DNA from: CAXQRU01 sp964226685 | GTDB taxonomy: Bacteria > Pseudomonadota > Gammaproteobacteria > Pseudomonadales > Cellvibrionaceae | NCBI GenBank assembly: GCA_964226685.1 | Contig: CAXQRU010000134.1 | Location: forward strand, 1 to 24,460 | Direction: 5' to 3' | DNA length: 24,460 nt | Shown here: positions 7,926-15,810 of the stretch, in pieces | How the letters are laid out: each line of letters starts with the position of its first letter | Numbering within the stretch: position 1 is the first letter of the stretch | Notes under the pieces: generated by a model | Told to the model about the DNA's origin: nothing | Databases searched by the model: none | The model's input: the letters and a program-made list of their open reading frames with translations, nothing else | Program-made: the position numbers and the translations under genes

Positions 7926-9034
7926 TTGGTAACCTCGTCAAACCAATGTAATTTACGGTGCAAATTAACCACGCCACCAATAATTAATAAGGTTGGTGCT
8001 GTGACTTGTTGTTGACTCACGTCATCGGCTAATGCGGCCAGAGTCGATACGACGACTTTTTGTTGATCGGTTGTACCCTTTTCCACTAAAGCAGCAGGGG
8101 TAGTAGATTCTCTGCCATTATCTATCAACCCCATACAAATATCCTTCAAGTGCACCAAACCCATATAAAATACCAACGTTTCATTAGGGTTGAGTAAGCT
8201 CTTCCAGTCCAGTTCTAAGCGGTTATTTTTAGTATGCCCCGTGATAAAACGAACAGACTGTGCATAATCCCTATGAGTCAGAGGGATGCCAGCGTAAGCG
8301 GCACAACCTGATGCGGCGGTAATACCAGGAATCACCTCAAAATTGATGGCATGTTGATGCAGCAACTCAATTTCTTCCCCACCTCTCCCAAAAATAAAAG
8401 GATCGCCTCCTTTCAAACGCAGTACGGTTTTTCCTAAGCGAGCATATTTTAAAAGAGTTTGATTGATTTCCAGTTGCGGTAGCGTATGTTGTTGGCGCTG
8501 CTTACCTACATAAATCAACTCTGCCCTTGGATTAACCAATGCCATGATCTCTTGGCTAACTAAACGATCATATAAAATCACGTCAGCCATTTGCATAATA
8601 CGTAATGCTTTTACAGTTAGCAAATTTGGGTCGCCAGGCCCTGCTCCCACTAAAAAAACTTTGCCATGTTCGCTAGATGTTTTCTCGAAAAAAAAATGGC
8701 TGCAAGCATATGTGGTATACATATGCCATTTTAGGGTTGATACATTTGCCTCACCATGAATATAAAAAGGCTGCTTGAGAGGTTGATCTAACGCTTGATA
8801 ATCCGTTAGTGAGCCCATGAAGATAGCTTGATAAGCATCAAGTGCTAGGTCATTTCTCTTGAGGCAATGAATATTTTTCGATTCAAGTAGTTGCAGAAAG
8901 GTTTCATCATTTTGAGGAGTCAATGCGCTAACATTGGCTCCCATTTGAAGAAGATCATTGGCGATATCAATCAATACCGGCGCATTCCCCAGTAACAAAC
9001 AGTTCGACTGAGACCACTCCAGCAAAAAGCTCAT
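7922..9034 (-). CDS. cysG: Uroporphyrinogen-III C-methyltransferase with a shortened CysG-like N-terminal domain
   Basis: A 370-residue protein in two parts. Residues about 124-366 are a complete SUMT domain that methylates uroporphyrinogen III to precorrin-2 with S-adenosylmethionine: LVGAGPGDPNLLT (128-140), LRLKGGDPFIFGRGGEE (205-221), PGITAASGCAAYAGIPLTHRD (236-256). It ends GVVNLHRKLHWF, much like the E. coli CysG C-terminus. Residues 1-120 resemble the CysG Rossmann domain, but the NAD loop GGG is GNAP (16-19) and the catalytic Asp104 of CysG seems to align with Glu95. About 90 residues of the dehydrogenase/ferrochelatase module are missing (CysG is about 457 residues). It probably cannot complete siroheme alone. 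It lies one base after the serS stop and overlaps the MscS gene by four bases. The domain call is firm; loss of N-terminal activity is an inference. Confidence 0.88.
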   Translation of the reverse strand: MSFLLEWSQSNCLLLGNAPVLIDIANDLLQMGANVSALTPQNDETFLQLLESKNIHCLKRNDLALDAYQAIFMGSLTDYQALDQPLKQPFYIHGEANVSTLKWHMYTTYACSHFFFEKTSSEHGKVFLVGAGPGDPNLLTVKALRIMQMADVILYDRLVSQEIMALVNPRAELIYVGKQRQQHTLPQLEINQTLLKYARLGKTVLRLKGGDPFIFGRGGEEIELLHQHAINFEVIPGITAASGCAAYAGIPLTHRDYAQSVRFITGHTKNNRLELDWKSLLNPNETLVFYMGLVHLKDICMGLIDNGRESTTPAALVEKGTTDQQKVVVSTLAALADDVSQQQVTAPTLLIIGGVVNLHRKLHWFDEVTK

Positions 9035-9035
9035 G

Positions 9036-10304
9036 CTATAGCTGAGTCACATTGCCCATATAGGGTTGCAAGGCGTTTGGTATTGAAATGGTTCCATCCG
9101 CTTGCTGATAATTTTCAATGACTGCTAGCAAGGTTCGTCCTACGGCTAAACCTGAACCATTTAATGTGTGTACAAACTCCGTTTTTTGAGTTTCATTATT
9201 TCGGTAACGAGCTTTCATCCGCCTTGCTTGGAAGTCCCCACAATGGCTGCATGAAGAAATTTCTCTATAACAATTTTGTGACGGCACCCATACTTCCAAA
9301 TCATAGGTTTTCTTGGCTGAAAAACCCATATCTCCGGTACAAAGCAATAATTTTCGATAAGGTAGCTCTAGCTTTTGCAAAATTGCCTCAGCGTGTTGGG
9401 TCAGTGCTTCTAAGGCAGCCTCACCCTCTTCTGGTTTTACAATTTGAACCAATTCGACTTTTTCAAATTGATGCTGACGGATAAGACCTCGAGTGTCTTT
9501 GCCGTAGCTACCCGCCTCGCTACGAAAACAAGGTGTATGGGCAACAAAACGCATGGGTAGCATATCTTCAGAAATAACTTGATCATTGACTAAGTTCGTT
9601 AATGGAACTTCAGCCGTTGGAATTAAGTAAAACTCACGCTCATCATTCAGTTTAAACAAATCTTCTTCAAACTTTGGTAGTTGGCCTGTTCCAAACAATG
9701 CCCCACTGTTGACAATAAACGGTACCGCAATTTCTTCATAGCCGTGTTCTTGTGTTTGCACATCGAGCATAAATTGAATCAAAGCACGTTGCAGTCGAGC
9801 CAAAGGTCCTTTCAAAATTGAGAAACGAGCACCAGACATTTGGCTAGCCGTTTCAAAATCTAAACCATATCGCTGTCCAAGATCGACGTGATCTTGGGTG
9901 GTGAACTCCATTGTTCTCGGCTCACCCCAACGTGAAATTTCAACATTATCGTTTTCATCTTTGCCAACAGGCACATCCTCAGAAGGGATGTTAGGCATTA
10001 AATACATTAATTGATTCATGGAGGCTTGCAGATCTTTCAATTGTTCTTCCGCTGCAGCTAGAGTTTCTTTATCTTGATCCATGGCCGCCAAAATAGGTGC
10101 TATATCTTTACCAGCGGCTTTAGCTGCCCCGATCTCTTTTGAGCGAGTTTTGCGCTCTTGTTGTAGACGCTCGGTTTCAACTTGCACGGTTTTTCGCTCT
10201 GATTCAATAGCCTGGATGGCCGACACATCAAGTTCAAAGCCCCTAGTGCGTAGTTTTTCAGCTAAGGCAGCGGTCTCATTACGTAAAAGTTTTGGGTCTA
10301 GCAT
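9036..10304 (-). CDS. serS: Seryl-tRNA synthetase
   Basis: SerS charges tRNA-Ser (and tRNA-Sec where present). The protein is 422 residues from the chosen start, close to the usual 425-430. It begins MLDPKLLRNETAALAEKL, the standard start of the family. A helical tRNA-binding arm occupies about 30-100. Class II motif 2 is seen as FRSEAGSYGKDTRGLIRQHQ and motif 3 as NGSGLAVGRTLLAVIENYQ. I choose the ATG at 10304: the open frame extends to a TTG at 10343, but that codon overlaps the predicted -10 box and gives 13 residues the family lacks. It heads an operon with the cysG-type gene and the MscS-type gene. The serS-cysG pairing is typical of Pseudomonas-like genomes. Confidence 0.96.
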   Translation of the reverse strand: MLDPKLLRNETAALAEKLRTRGFELDVSAIQAIESERKTVQVETERLQQERKTRSKEIGAAKAAGKDIAPILAAMDQDKETLAAAEEQLKDLQASMNQLMYLMPNIPSEDVPVGKDENDNVEISRWGEPRTMEFTTQDHVDLGQRYGLDFETASQMSGARFSILKGPLARLQRALIQFMLDVQTQEHGYEEIAVPFIVNSGALFGTGQLPKFEEDLFKLNDEREFYLIPTAEVPLTNLVNDQVISEDMLPMRFVAHTPCFRSEAGSYGKDTRGLIRQHQFEKVELVQIVKPEEGEAALEALTQHAEAILQKLELPYRKLLLCTGDMGFSAKKTYDLEVWVPSQNCYREISSCSHCGDFQARRMKARYRNNETQKTEFVHTLNGSGLAVGRTLLAVIENYQQADGTISIPNALQPYMGNVTQL

Positions 10305-10342
10305 AGAAGAAATCCAGTGTTGATCGCATTGAAAAGCGCCCA

Positions 10343-10372
10343 ATTGTACACTACTTCGGCTTAATATGGCAG
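10343..10372 (-). promoter_or_regulatory. Candidate sigma-70 promoter of serS
   Basis: On the minus strand, CTGCCA (10372-10367), an 18-base spacer, then TACAAT (10348-10343, five of six matches). Transcription would start near 10336, giving a leader of about 32 bases before the ATG at 10304. The -35 box lies inside the hairpin described at 10358-10395. Confidence 0.45.
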
Positions 10373-10395
10373 TTCATGGAGAGCTATATTAAGCC
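10358..10395. repeat. Perfect inverted repeat across the end of the HDOD gene and the serS promoter
   Basis: GGCTTAATAT (10358-10367) and ATATTAAGCC (10386-10395) are exact reverse complements. With an added G-U pair and two G-C pairs the stem reaches 13 bp with a 12-base loop. It contains the HDOD stop codon and the -35 region of serS. No U-run follows on either strand, so it is not a classical intrinsic terminator. It may be an mRNA 3'-end hairpin or an operator. Confidence 0.75.
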
Positions 10396-11229
10396 TATGA
10401 TTTCACGGATTTTATCAATATTTTGTCGAATAATAACCAGCTCGCCAGTGGCGCTGATTGCATTAAGAGACGGTGGTAGTTTTTTGTACGAATCTAAAGT
10501 GGTTATTGGTGGCAAATCATTTCTGGGCGATTGATGCATCACTGTCGAGTAGATAGCCAAATTGATAACATCCACCATCGCTAATTCATTGCTTCCAGTC
10601 ACGCTCCACTTGCCACAAGTTTGAATGATTTCGATCAGGTACTTATCTAAGCCCCATTTATTTAACACGATGGTCCCTACGGATTTACTGTAGGTTTTAC
10701 ACAATTGCAGATAGGTTTTCTTATCGGGGGTATTTTTTTCATCAAAAGCCGACAAAATTGCCAATGTCCCAATATCCGTTAATATACTGGCCGTCATTGC
10801 CTCCTCGGCAGGCTTAAAGCCTAATTTCATGGCTAAAAATTGGCTCATAGCCGCTTTGCAAAGCATTCTGCGCCAGGAAATTGTAAACAGCTTCTTTAGC
10901 ATGGGGTTACGTAAGACAAACAAACTTTTCACACTATGAGCCATGACTAAATTACCGATGGCAGGCAGCCCCATCATTGAAAGCACGGCTTCAATGGTCT
11001 TAGGTGGTACCGCACGGCGATACAAGGGACTTGTTGCATGTTTTAATAGCAGAGCCGAAAGACTTGGATCTAATCGAATCAATTGTGCAATTTTTTGATT
11101 GTCGATCGTTGGTGAACCAATCGCTTGGCGTATTTTAAGTGTTATTGACGGCAAACTCGGCAATTGGTCTTGGTCTGAAATCACTTTTTCAATGACAGAT
11201 TTATAAACTTGATAGTGTTTGTCGACCAT
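10384..11229 (-). CDS. HDOD-domain protein
   Basis: A 281-residue cytoplasmic protein made almost entirely of an HDOD domain (about 20-230). The start LPSLPSITLKIRQAI (23-37) and the region IRLDPSLSALLLKHATSPLY (51-70) are typical. The usual HD-like position reads ASILTDIG (147-154), so the histidine is Thr151 while the aspartate remains; many HDOD proteins are likewise not phosphohydrolases. HDOD proteins commonly act in signalling with histidine kinases, cyclic-di-GMP enzymes or chemotaxis, but no partner domain is attached. The ATG at 11229 faces frmA across a 56-base divergent gap. It is upstream of serS on the same strand. Function cannot be given more exactly. Confidence 0.87.
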   Translation of the reverse strand: MVDKHYQVYKSVIEKVISDQDQLPSLPSITLKIRQAIGSPTIDNQKIAQLIRLDPSLSALLLKHATSPLYRRAVPPKTIEAVLSMMGLPAIGNLVMAHSVKSLFVLRNPMLKKLFTISWRRMLCKAAMSQFLAMKLGFKPAEEAMTASILTDIGTLAILSAFDEKNTPDKKTYLQLCKTYSKSVGTIVLNKWGLDKYLIEIIQTCGKWSVTGSNELAMVDVINLAIYSTVMHQSPRNDLPPITTLDSYKKLPPSLNAISATGELVIIRQNIDKIREIIGLI

Positions 11230-11240
11230 CGTATGCTCGT

Positions 11241-11269
11241 TTGTTATCTTGTTGTTAAATCATTATAGA
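11241..11269 (+). promoter_or_regulatory. Candidate promoter of the formaldehyde-detoxification operon
   Basis: TTGTTA (11241-11246), a 17-base spacer, then TATAGA (11264-11269). Each hexamer matches at four of six positions. The predicted start would fall very close to the ribosome binding site AAAGGGG (11272-11278), which weakens the case. No FrmR-like repressor gene is adjacent. Confidence 0.35.
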
Positions 11270-11285
11270 TCAAAGGGGCAAAATC

Positions 11286-12395
11286 ATGAAAACTCGCGCA
11301 GCAATTGCTTGGGAAGCCGGAGAACCTTTATCCATTGAAGAGATTGAATTAGAGGGGCCTAAACAAGGAGAAGTTCTGCTAAGAATGGTCGCCACAGGAG
11401 TTTGCCATACTGACGCTTATACACTTTCAGGAGCCGACCCAGAAGGTATTTTCCCCAGCATACTGGGTCACGAAGGCGGCGCCATTGTTGAAGAAGTGGG
11501 GCCAGGAGTTACATCAGTTACTGTAGGCGATCATGTGATTCCTTTATACACACCTGAATGTCGGCAATGTAAATTCTGCTTATCGGGAAAAACCAATCTC
11601 TGCCAAGCGATTCGATCAACACAAGGAAAAGGCTTAATGCCCGATGGTAGCTCTCGTTTCTCAAGTAATGGCATGACAATCTACCACTATATGGGAACCT
11701 CAACATTTTCTGAGTACACCGTTGTCCCTGAAATTGCTGTCGCCAAAATCAATAAAAATGCACCTTTAGATAAAGCCTGTTTATTGGGATGTGGCATCAC
11801 CACAGGTATTGGTGCGGTGCTCAATACAGCTAAAGTTGAACCGGGTGCAACTGTTGCGGTATTTGGTTTAGGAGGCATTGGCTTAAGCGTTATACAGGGA
11901 GCCGTTATGGCTAATGCCGGTCGAATTATTGCAATCGACATTAACAAAGATAAATTTGAAATGGCGACGCAGTTAGGCGCTACGGATTGTATTGACCCAA
12001 ATGATTATGGAGAACCCATTGTTGATGTGATTGTTGAGTTGACCGATGGCGGAGTCGATTACTCGTTCGAGTGCATTGGAAATGTCAATGTTATGAGACA
12101 AGCCTTGGAATGTTGCCACAAGGGTTGGGGTGAGTCGATTATTATTGGTGTAGCAGGCAGTGGCGAGCAAATCAGTACCCGCCCTTTTCAATTGGTGACA
12201 GGTCGAGTGTGGAGAGGTACCGCTTTTGGTGGCGTAAAAGGTCGAACCGAATTACCCGATTATGTCGAGCGCTACTTAAAAGGCGAAATTAAAATTGATC
12301 CAATGGTAACTCATACTTTTGCACTCGATGATATTAACAAAGCCTTTGATCTTATGCATGAAGGCAAAAGTATTCGATCTGTGATTACCTTTTAG
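11286..12395 (+). CDS. frmA: S-(hydroxymethyl)glutathione dehydrogenase (class III alcohol dehydrogenase)
   Basis: This enzyme oxidises S-hydroxymethylglutathione, formed from formaldehyde and glutathione, to S-formylglutathione with NAD+. The same family also reduces S-nitrosoglutathione. The protein has 369 residues, the normal length. Catalytic zinc ligands are Cys40, His62 and Cys169 with Glu63. The structural zinc cysteines are Cys92, Cys95, Cys98 and Cys106. The class III signature IRSTQGKGLMPDG is at 109-121, and the coenzyme-binding GLGGIGL is at 194-200. The ATG has GGGG upstream. The fghA-type hydrolase follows after 9 bases, forming the standard two-step pathway. Also called adhC. 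Confidence 0.97.
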   Translation: MKTRAAIAWEAGEPLSIEEIELEGPKQGEVLLRMVATGVCHTDAYTLSGADPEGIFPSILGHEGGAIVEEVGPGVTSVTVGDHVIPLYTPECRQCKFCLSGKTNLCQAIRSTQGKGLMPDGSSRFSSNGMTIYHYMGTSTFSEYTVVPEIAVAKINKNAPLDKACLLGCGITTGIGAVLNTAKVEPGATVAVFGLGGIGLSVIQGAVMANAGRIIAIDINKDKFEMATQLGATDCIDPNDYGEPIVDVIVELTDGGVDYSFECIGNVNVMRQALECCHKGWGESIIIGVAGSGEQISTRPFQLVTGRVWRGTAFGGVKGRTELPDYVERYLKGEIKIDPMVTHTFALDDINKAFDLMHEGKSIRSVITF

Positions 12396-12404
12396 GGGAG
12401 TGAA

Positions 12405-13241
12405 ATGGAATTAATCGCGCAATATCGAAGTTTTGGTGGCTGGGTAAAACGCTATAGACATTGGTCTGAGATTTTAAAATGTTCAATGGTGTTTGGAATT
12501 TATCTGCCACCACAAGCAGAGCATTCAAATGTTCCCCTACTCTACTGGCTATCTGGCTTGACCTGTACGGATGAAAATTTTATGCAAAAAGCGGGGGCTC
12601 AACGTGCGGCAAGTGAACACGGCATTGCGATTGTTTGTCCTGACACTAGCCCTCGAGGCTGCGACTTGCCCGATGAAGATAAGGATTATGATTTAGGCAC
12701 TGGCGCCGGCTTCTATCTCAATGCTACTCAGATGCCATGGGCTGAACACTATAAAATGTATGACTACATTAAGGATGAGCTACCCCGTCTCCTGATGGAG
12801 GGCTTCCCGCTTCAAGACAAGTCGAGTATCAGCGGCCATTCAATGGGCGGGCATGGCGCATTAGTGCTCGGGTTATCTAATCCAGATCAATTTGAATCAA
12901 TGTCTGCTTTTGCCCCCATTTGCTGTCCAAGCCAGTGCCCTTGGGGCATAAAGGCCTTTAGTCAATATCTGGGGGATGACAGAAATAACTGGAAAAAATA
13001 CGATGCAAGTACTTTAATAGAGTTAACAGACAAGAAGTTGCCTCTTTTGATTGATCAAGGCATGGATGACGAGTTCTTGACTAAACAATTAAAGTTAGAT
13101 GAGTTTATGGAGCGACTAAAAGCCGTTAACTACCCAGTTCAGGTGGATCGACACGACGGTTACGATCATAGTTATTTTTTTATTGCGAGTTTCATTGATA
13201 AACATATAAGCTTTCATGCGAAATATCTAAAAACAGTATGA
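12405..13241 (+). CDS. fghA: S-formylglutathione hydrolase
   Basis: A 278-residue esterase that hydrolyses S-formylglutathione to formate and glutathione, finishing glutathione-dependent formaldehyde oxidation. The catalytic triad is visible: Ser146 in GHSMGGHG, Asp222 in DQGMDDEFL, and His255 in GYDHSYFFI. The oxyanion region LSGLTCTDENFMQKAG and the stretch CPDTSPRG are typical of the esterase D family. Length matches the usual 275-285. The ATG is preceded by GGGGAGTG. It lies in the same operon as frmA, and an FHA-domain gene follows after 16 bases. The symbol frmB is used in E. coli. Confidence 0.96.
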   Translation: MELIAQYRSFGGWVKRYRHWSEILKCSMVFGIYLPPQAEHSNVPLLYWLSGLTCTDENFMQKAGAQRAASEHGIAIVCPDTSPRGCDLPDEDKDYDLGTGAGFYLNATQMPWAEHYKMYDYIKDELPRLLMEGFPLQDKSSISGHSMGGHGALVLGLSNPDQFESMSAFAPICCPSQCPWGIKAFSQYLGDDRNNWKKYDASTLIELTDKKLPLLIDQGMDDEFLTKQLKLDEFMERLKAVNYPVQVDRHDGYDHSYFFIASFIDKHISFHAKYLKTV

Positions 13242-13257
13242 TTTTGGGGTTGTCATT

Positions 13258-14106
13258 ATGCTTAAATTACAATTTGTGGATGGTAGCCGTGAAAGCTTTT
13301 GGTTGGCGCAAAAAAAGCTGACTGTAGGAGCTGATCCTTCCAATGATCTAGTCATCAAAGACCCCAAAGTGGCCCCCTTTCACCTTGAAATTCATAAGCA
13401 TGAAGAAGATTATTATGTTGTTCAATGCGAAGAGCAGCGAATCCTCATTAATAAAATACCTATCAAGCGATCAACCACTCCCGTTCATGCAGACGATACA
13501 ATTTTAATTGGCTCAACGGAATTACGTTTTATAGAGCCAAAAGGACAAGGGCAGGCAAAAGCTTCCAACCAACAAAAAACTTGGGGCTTGGAGATAAAAG
13601 CCAGTTGGTCAAAGCAATCCGTCTTTCCCATACACGGAGTCACTACTATTGGCCGGGATGATGATTGTGATATTACCGTACCGGTATCACACCTCTCTCG
13701 AAAGCATGCCACGCTTGAGGTTGTTGGCGATTCCATTTTAGTAAAGGATTTACAATCGACTAATGGCACCCACTTAAATGGTGCCCGTGTAACCGAAGCT
13801 TACGCTAAAGCAGGCGATAAATTAAAGTTTGATGTCGTTACATTCACTGTGATTGGCCCCGATGAAAAGGCAACCGATAAAACGGTAGTCAGGCAGTCAG
13901 CCACAAGCAACGCCGCCAAAACACAACCGAGGCCAAAACAGCCGCCAAAGCCTAGAGATGAACCCTCACAAGCACAAGCTTTGAAAAAAATACAGCTATC
14001 TGACCTACCACCGCCCGAAAAGAATTATCAAAAGCTCTATCAAATTTTGGCAATTTTAGGGGTGTCTGTGGTGATTGCAATCGGGGTAATTTATTTGATT
14101 TCTTGA
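13258..14106 (+). CDS. Tail-anchored protein with two FHA domains
   Basis: A 282-residue protein. The first FHA-like domain (about 5-93) is degenerate: it keeps V-G-A-D-P-S-N-D but lacks the S-R-x-H core. The second (about 110-198) is complete, with TTIGRDDDCDI, the phosphopeptide-binding LSRKHA (146-151) and the loop STNGTHLNG (167-175). FHA domains bind phosphothreonine. A proline- and lysine-rich linker (about 210-255) leads to one membrane helix (about 262-281) at the extreme C-terminus, so the FHA part should face the cytoplasm. The ATG has GGGG eight bases upstream, 16 bases after fghA. It is therefore the third gene of the formaldehyde operon by position, with no known role in that pathway. 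No Ser/Thr kinase is nearby. The 55 bases after it show no clear terminator. Confidence 0.88.
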   Translation: MLKLQFVDGSRESFWLAQKKLTVGADPSNDLVIKDPKVAPFHLEIHKHEEDYYVVQCEEQRILINKIPIKRSTTPVHADDTILIGSTELRFIEPKGQGQAKASNQQKTWGLEIKASWSKQSVFPIHGVTTIGRDDDCDITVPVSHLSRKHATLEVVGDSILVKDLQSTNGTHLNGARVTEAYAKAGDKLKFDVVTFTVIGPDEKATDKTVVRQSATSNAAKTQPRPKQPPKPRDEPSQAQALKKIQLSDLPPPEKNYQKLYQILAILGVSVVIAIGVIYLIS

Positions 14107-14161
14107 TATCAATTTAAAATATGGCTTTTTATAGGTAAAAAAAGAAAATGATATGCTTTTT

Positions 14162-14536
14162 TTAAGCAAGCCTTGCCAACCATAATGCCAATGCCACCAT
14201 TAAAAGACTAGCTATTGGCGATAATAGCCCATACATTAAGGCCAACTTAACATAACCCTGTTGCCAAAGTATCACGGTTTCTAATGAGAACGTTGAAAAA
14301 GTCGTGAGACTACCCAAAAAGCCAACCATTAGCACTAAGCGCCAGTGATCACCCAATTGCCATTTTTCTAACACAAAAACATAACAAAGCCCCACTAAAA
14401 AAGCTCCCAACACATTGGCAGAAAAGGTCGCCCAAGGAAATTGTCCATTGGTACCCGTAAAAGGCAGCCATAAATTGAGCAAATGCCGCAAGCTCGCACC
14501 GATACTAGCCCCTACAATAACGGCTAGCCACATCAT
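14162..14536 (-). CDS. crcB: Fluoride-exporting channel CrcB/FluC
   Basis: A 124-residue membrane protein with four hydrophobic helices (about 2-20, 34-54, 66-87, 96-121). Fluc proteins are dual-topology dimers that let fluoride leave the cytoplasm. Conserved elements: GASLRH near the start, ATFSANVLGAF with Asn41, and GFLGSLTTFSTFSLE with the phenylalanines Phe80 and Phe83 that line the ion path. Length is typical. The ATG overlaps the rarA stop by four bases (ATGA), so it is translated together with rarA. No fluoride riboswitch is seen. It converges on the FHA gene. Confidence 0.94.
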   Translation of the reverse strand: MMWLAVIVGASIGASLRHLLNLWLPFTGTNGQFPWATFSANVLGAFLVGLCYVFVLEKWQLGDHWRLVLMVGFLGSLTTFSTFSLETVILWQQGYVKLALMYGLLSPIASLLMVALALWLARLA

Positions 14537-15810
14537 TTCTCTGAATCCAGCTGCTTTAGAAAATTCAATTTTTCTTTGATTTTCATTTCCAAGCCTCGCT
14601 CGGTGGGTTGATAATAAATAGTTCCTCTCAACTCTTCGGGAAAATAGTTTTCACCTGCAGCGTATGCATGCGGTTCATCATGGGCGTATCGATAGGTTTT
14701 GCCATAACCCATCGTTTTCATCAACTGCGTTGGGGCATTTCTAAGGTGTATGGGTACGTCAAAATCCGGCTCGGATTGACAGTGAGCTTTCGCTTGTTTG
14801 AAGGCCTTATAGACCGCGTTGCTTTTGGGCGCGCAGGCTAAATAAATAATAGCTTGAGCAATGGTTAACTCCCCTTCGGGGCTGCCCAAACGTTCTTGAA
14901 CAGACCACGCTTCCATCGCCAGAGTCAGTGCTCTCGGATCGGCATTACCAATATCTTCACTGGCCATTCGAACGACACGTCTAGCAATATATAAAGGGTC
15001 GCAGCCACCTTCAATCATTCGCATAAACCAATATAGCGAGGCGTCTGGGTCTGAGCCTCTAACGGATTTGTGCAACGCTGAAATTTGCTCGTAAAATATA
15101 TCGCCCTGCTTGTCAAAGCGTTTGGTTTCATTGGCCATGACCTCACGCACAATATTCATATTAATAGCAGTATCGCTGAGATCAGCACAGCGCTCAAGTA
15201 AATTGTAGGCACGTCGAAGATCGCCTTGAGAAGCCTTCGCCAACACTTCTAAAGCTTCTTGCTCAATACTGACTTCATCATTTAAACCTCGGCTCGATGC
15301 AATCGCTAACGATAAAGCTCTTTGGATTTCTTCTTGTTCAATGGATTTTAATACATAAACTCGAACCCTAGACAACAAAGCGTTGTTTAACTCAAAGGAT
15401 GGGTTTTCCGTCGTTGCACCGATAAAGGTAATCACACCCTCTTCAACAGAGGGTAAAAAGGCATCTTGTTGTGCTTTATTAAAGCGGTGAACTTCATCAA
15501 CAAATAAAATGGTTGGCCCATTAAACTGGCGAGCTTTATCAATCGCTGCACGAATATCCTTAACACCAGCTAATACCGCTGACAAAGTAATAAACTGAGC
15601 GTCAGTTTGATCCGCCAATAAATAGGCCATTGAGGTTTTGCCAACACCTGGCGGCCCCCAGAGCACGAATGAATGCAGACGCTGTTTGACTATGGCTTCA
15701 TAAAGTGGCTTAGAGGGTTGTAGTAAGTGTTGTTGGCCAATATATTCTTCAATTGTTTGGGGCCGCATTCGCGCGGCCAGGGGCACACTATTGGTCATCA
15801 TGAATGACAT
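14533..15810 (-). CDS. rarA: Replication-associated recombination protein A (RarA/MgsA AAA+ ATPase)
   Basis: RarA is a clamp-loader-like AAA+ ATPase that acts at stalled replication forks. Walker A GPPGVGKTSM, Walker B LFVDEVHRF, and the sensor-1 region FIGATTENPSF are present. The C-terminal half (SVRGSDPDASLYWFMRMIEGG, then DIGNADPRALTLA) is typical of the RarA/WRNIP1 tetramerisation region. The frame is open to 15837, but I choose ATG 15810 because GGGG lies three bases before it; 15801 and 15798 are alternatives, all overlapping the end of lolA. This gives 425 residues, near the family norm, and the conserved PLAARMRP lies just inside the N-terminus. The order lolA-rarA-crcB is common in gammaproteobacteria. 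Confidence 0.95.
   Translation of the reverse strand: MSFMMTNSVPLAARMRPQTIEEYIGQQHLLQPSKPLYEAIVKQRLHSFVLWGPPGVGKTSMAYLLADQTDAQFITLSAVLAGVKDIRAAIDKARQFNGPTILFVDEVHRFNKAQQDAFLPSVEEGVITFIGATTENPSFELNNALLSRVRVYVLKSIEQEEIQRALSLAIASSRGLNDEVSIEQEALEVLAKASQGDLRRAYNLLERCADLSDTAINMNIVREVMANETKRFDKQGDIFYEQISALHKSVRGSDPDASLYWFMRMIEGGCDPLYIARRVVRMASEDIGNADPRALTLAMEAWSVQERLGSPEGELTIAQAIIYLACAPKSNAVYKAFKQAKAHCQSEPDFDVPIHLRNAPTQLMKTMGYGKTYRYAHDEPHAYAAGENYFPEELRGTIYYQPTERGLEMKIKEKLNFLKQLDSEK

Noticed and set aside
9164..9484. A 106-codon plus-strand open frame antisense to serS
   Set aside because: The opposite strand is a clear seryl-tRNA synthetase; the frame shows no domain or start signal.
10305..10343. 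Extended serS N-terminus from a TTG start
   Set aside because: The TTG overlaps the likely -10 box, and all relatives start at MLDPKLLR.
14107..14161. Possible terminator between the FHA gene and crcB
   Set aside because: The only stem (TGCTT/AAGCA around a T-run) is too short to call, although the T-rich gap could still stop transcription.
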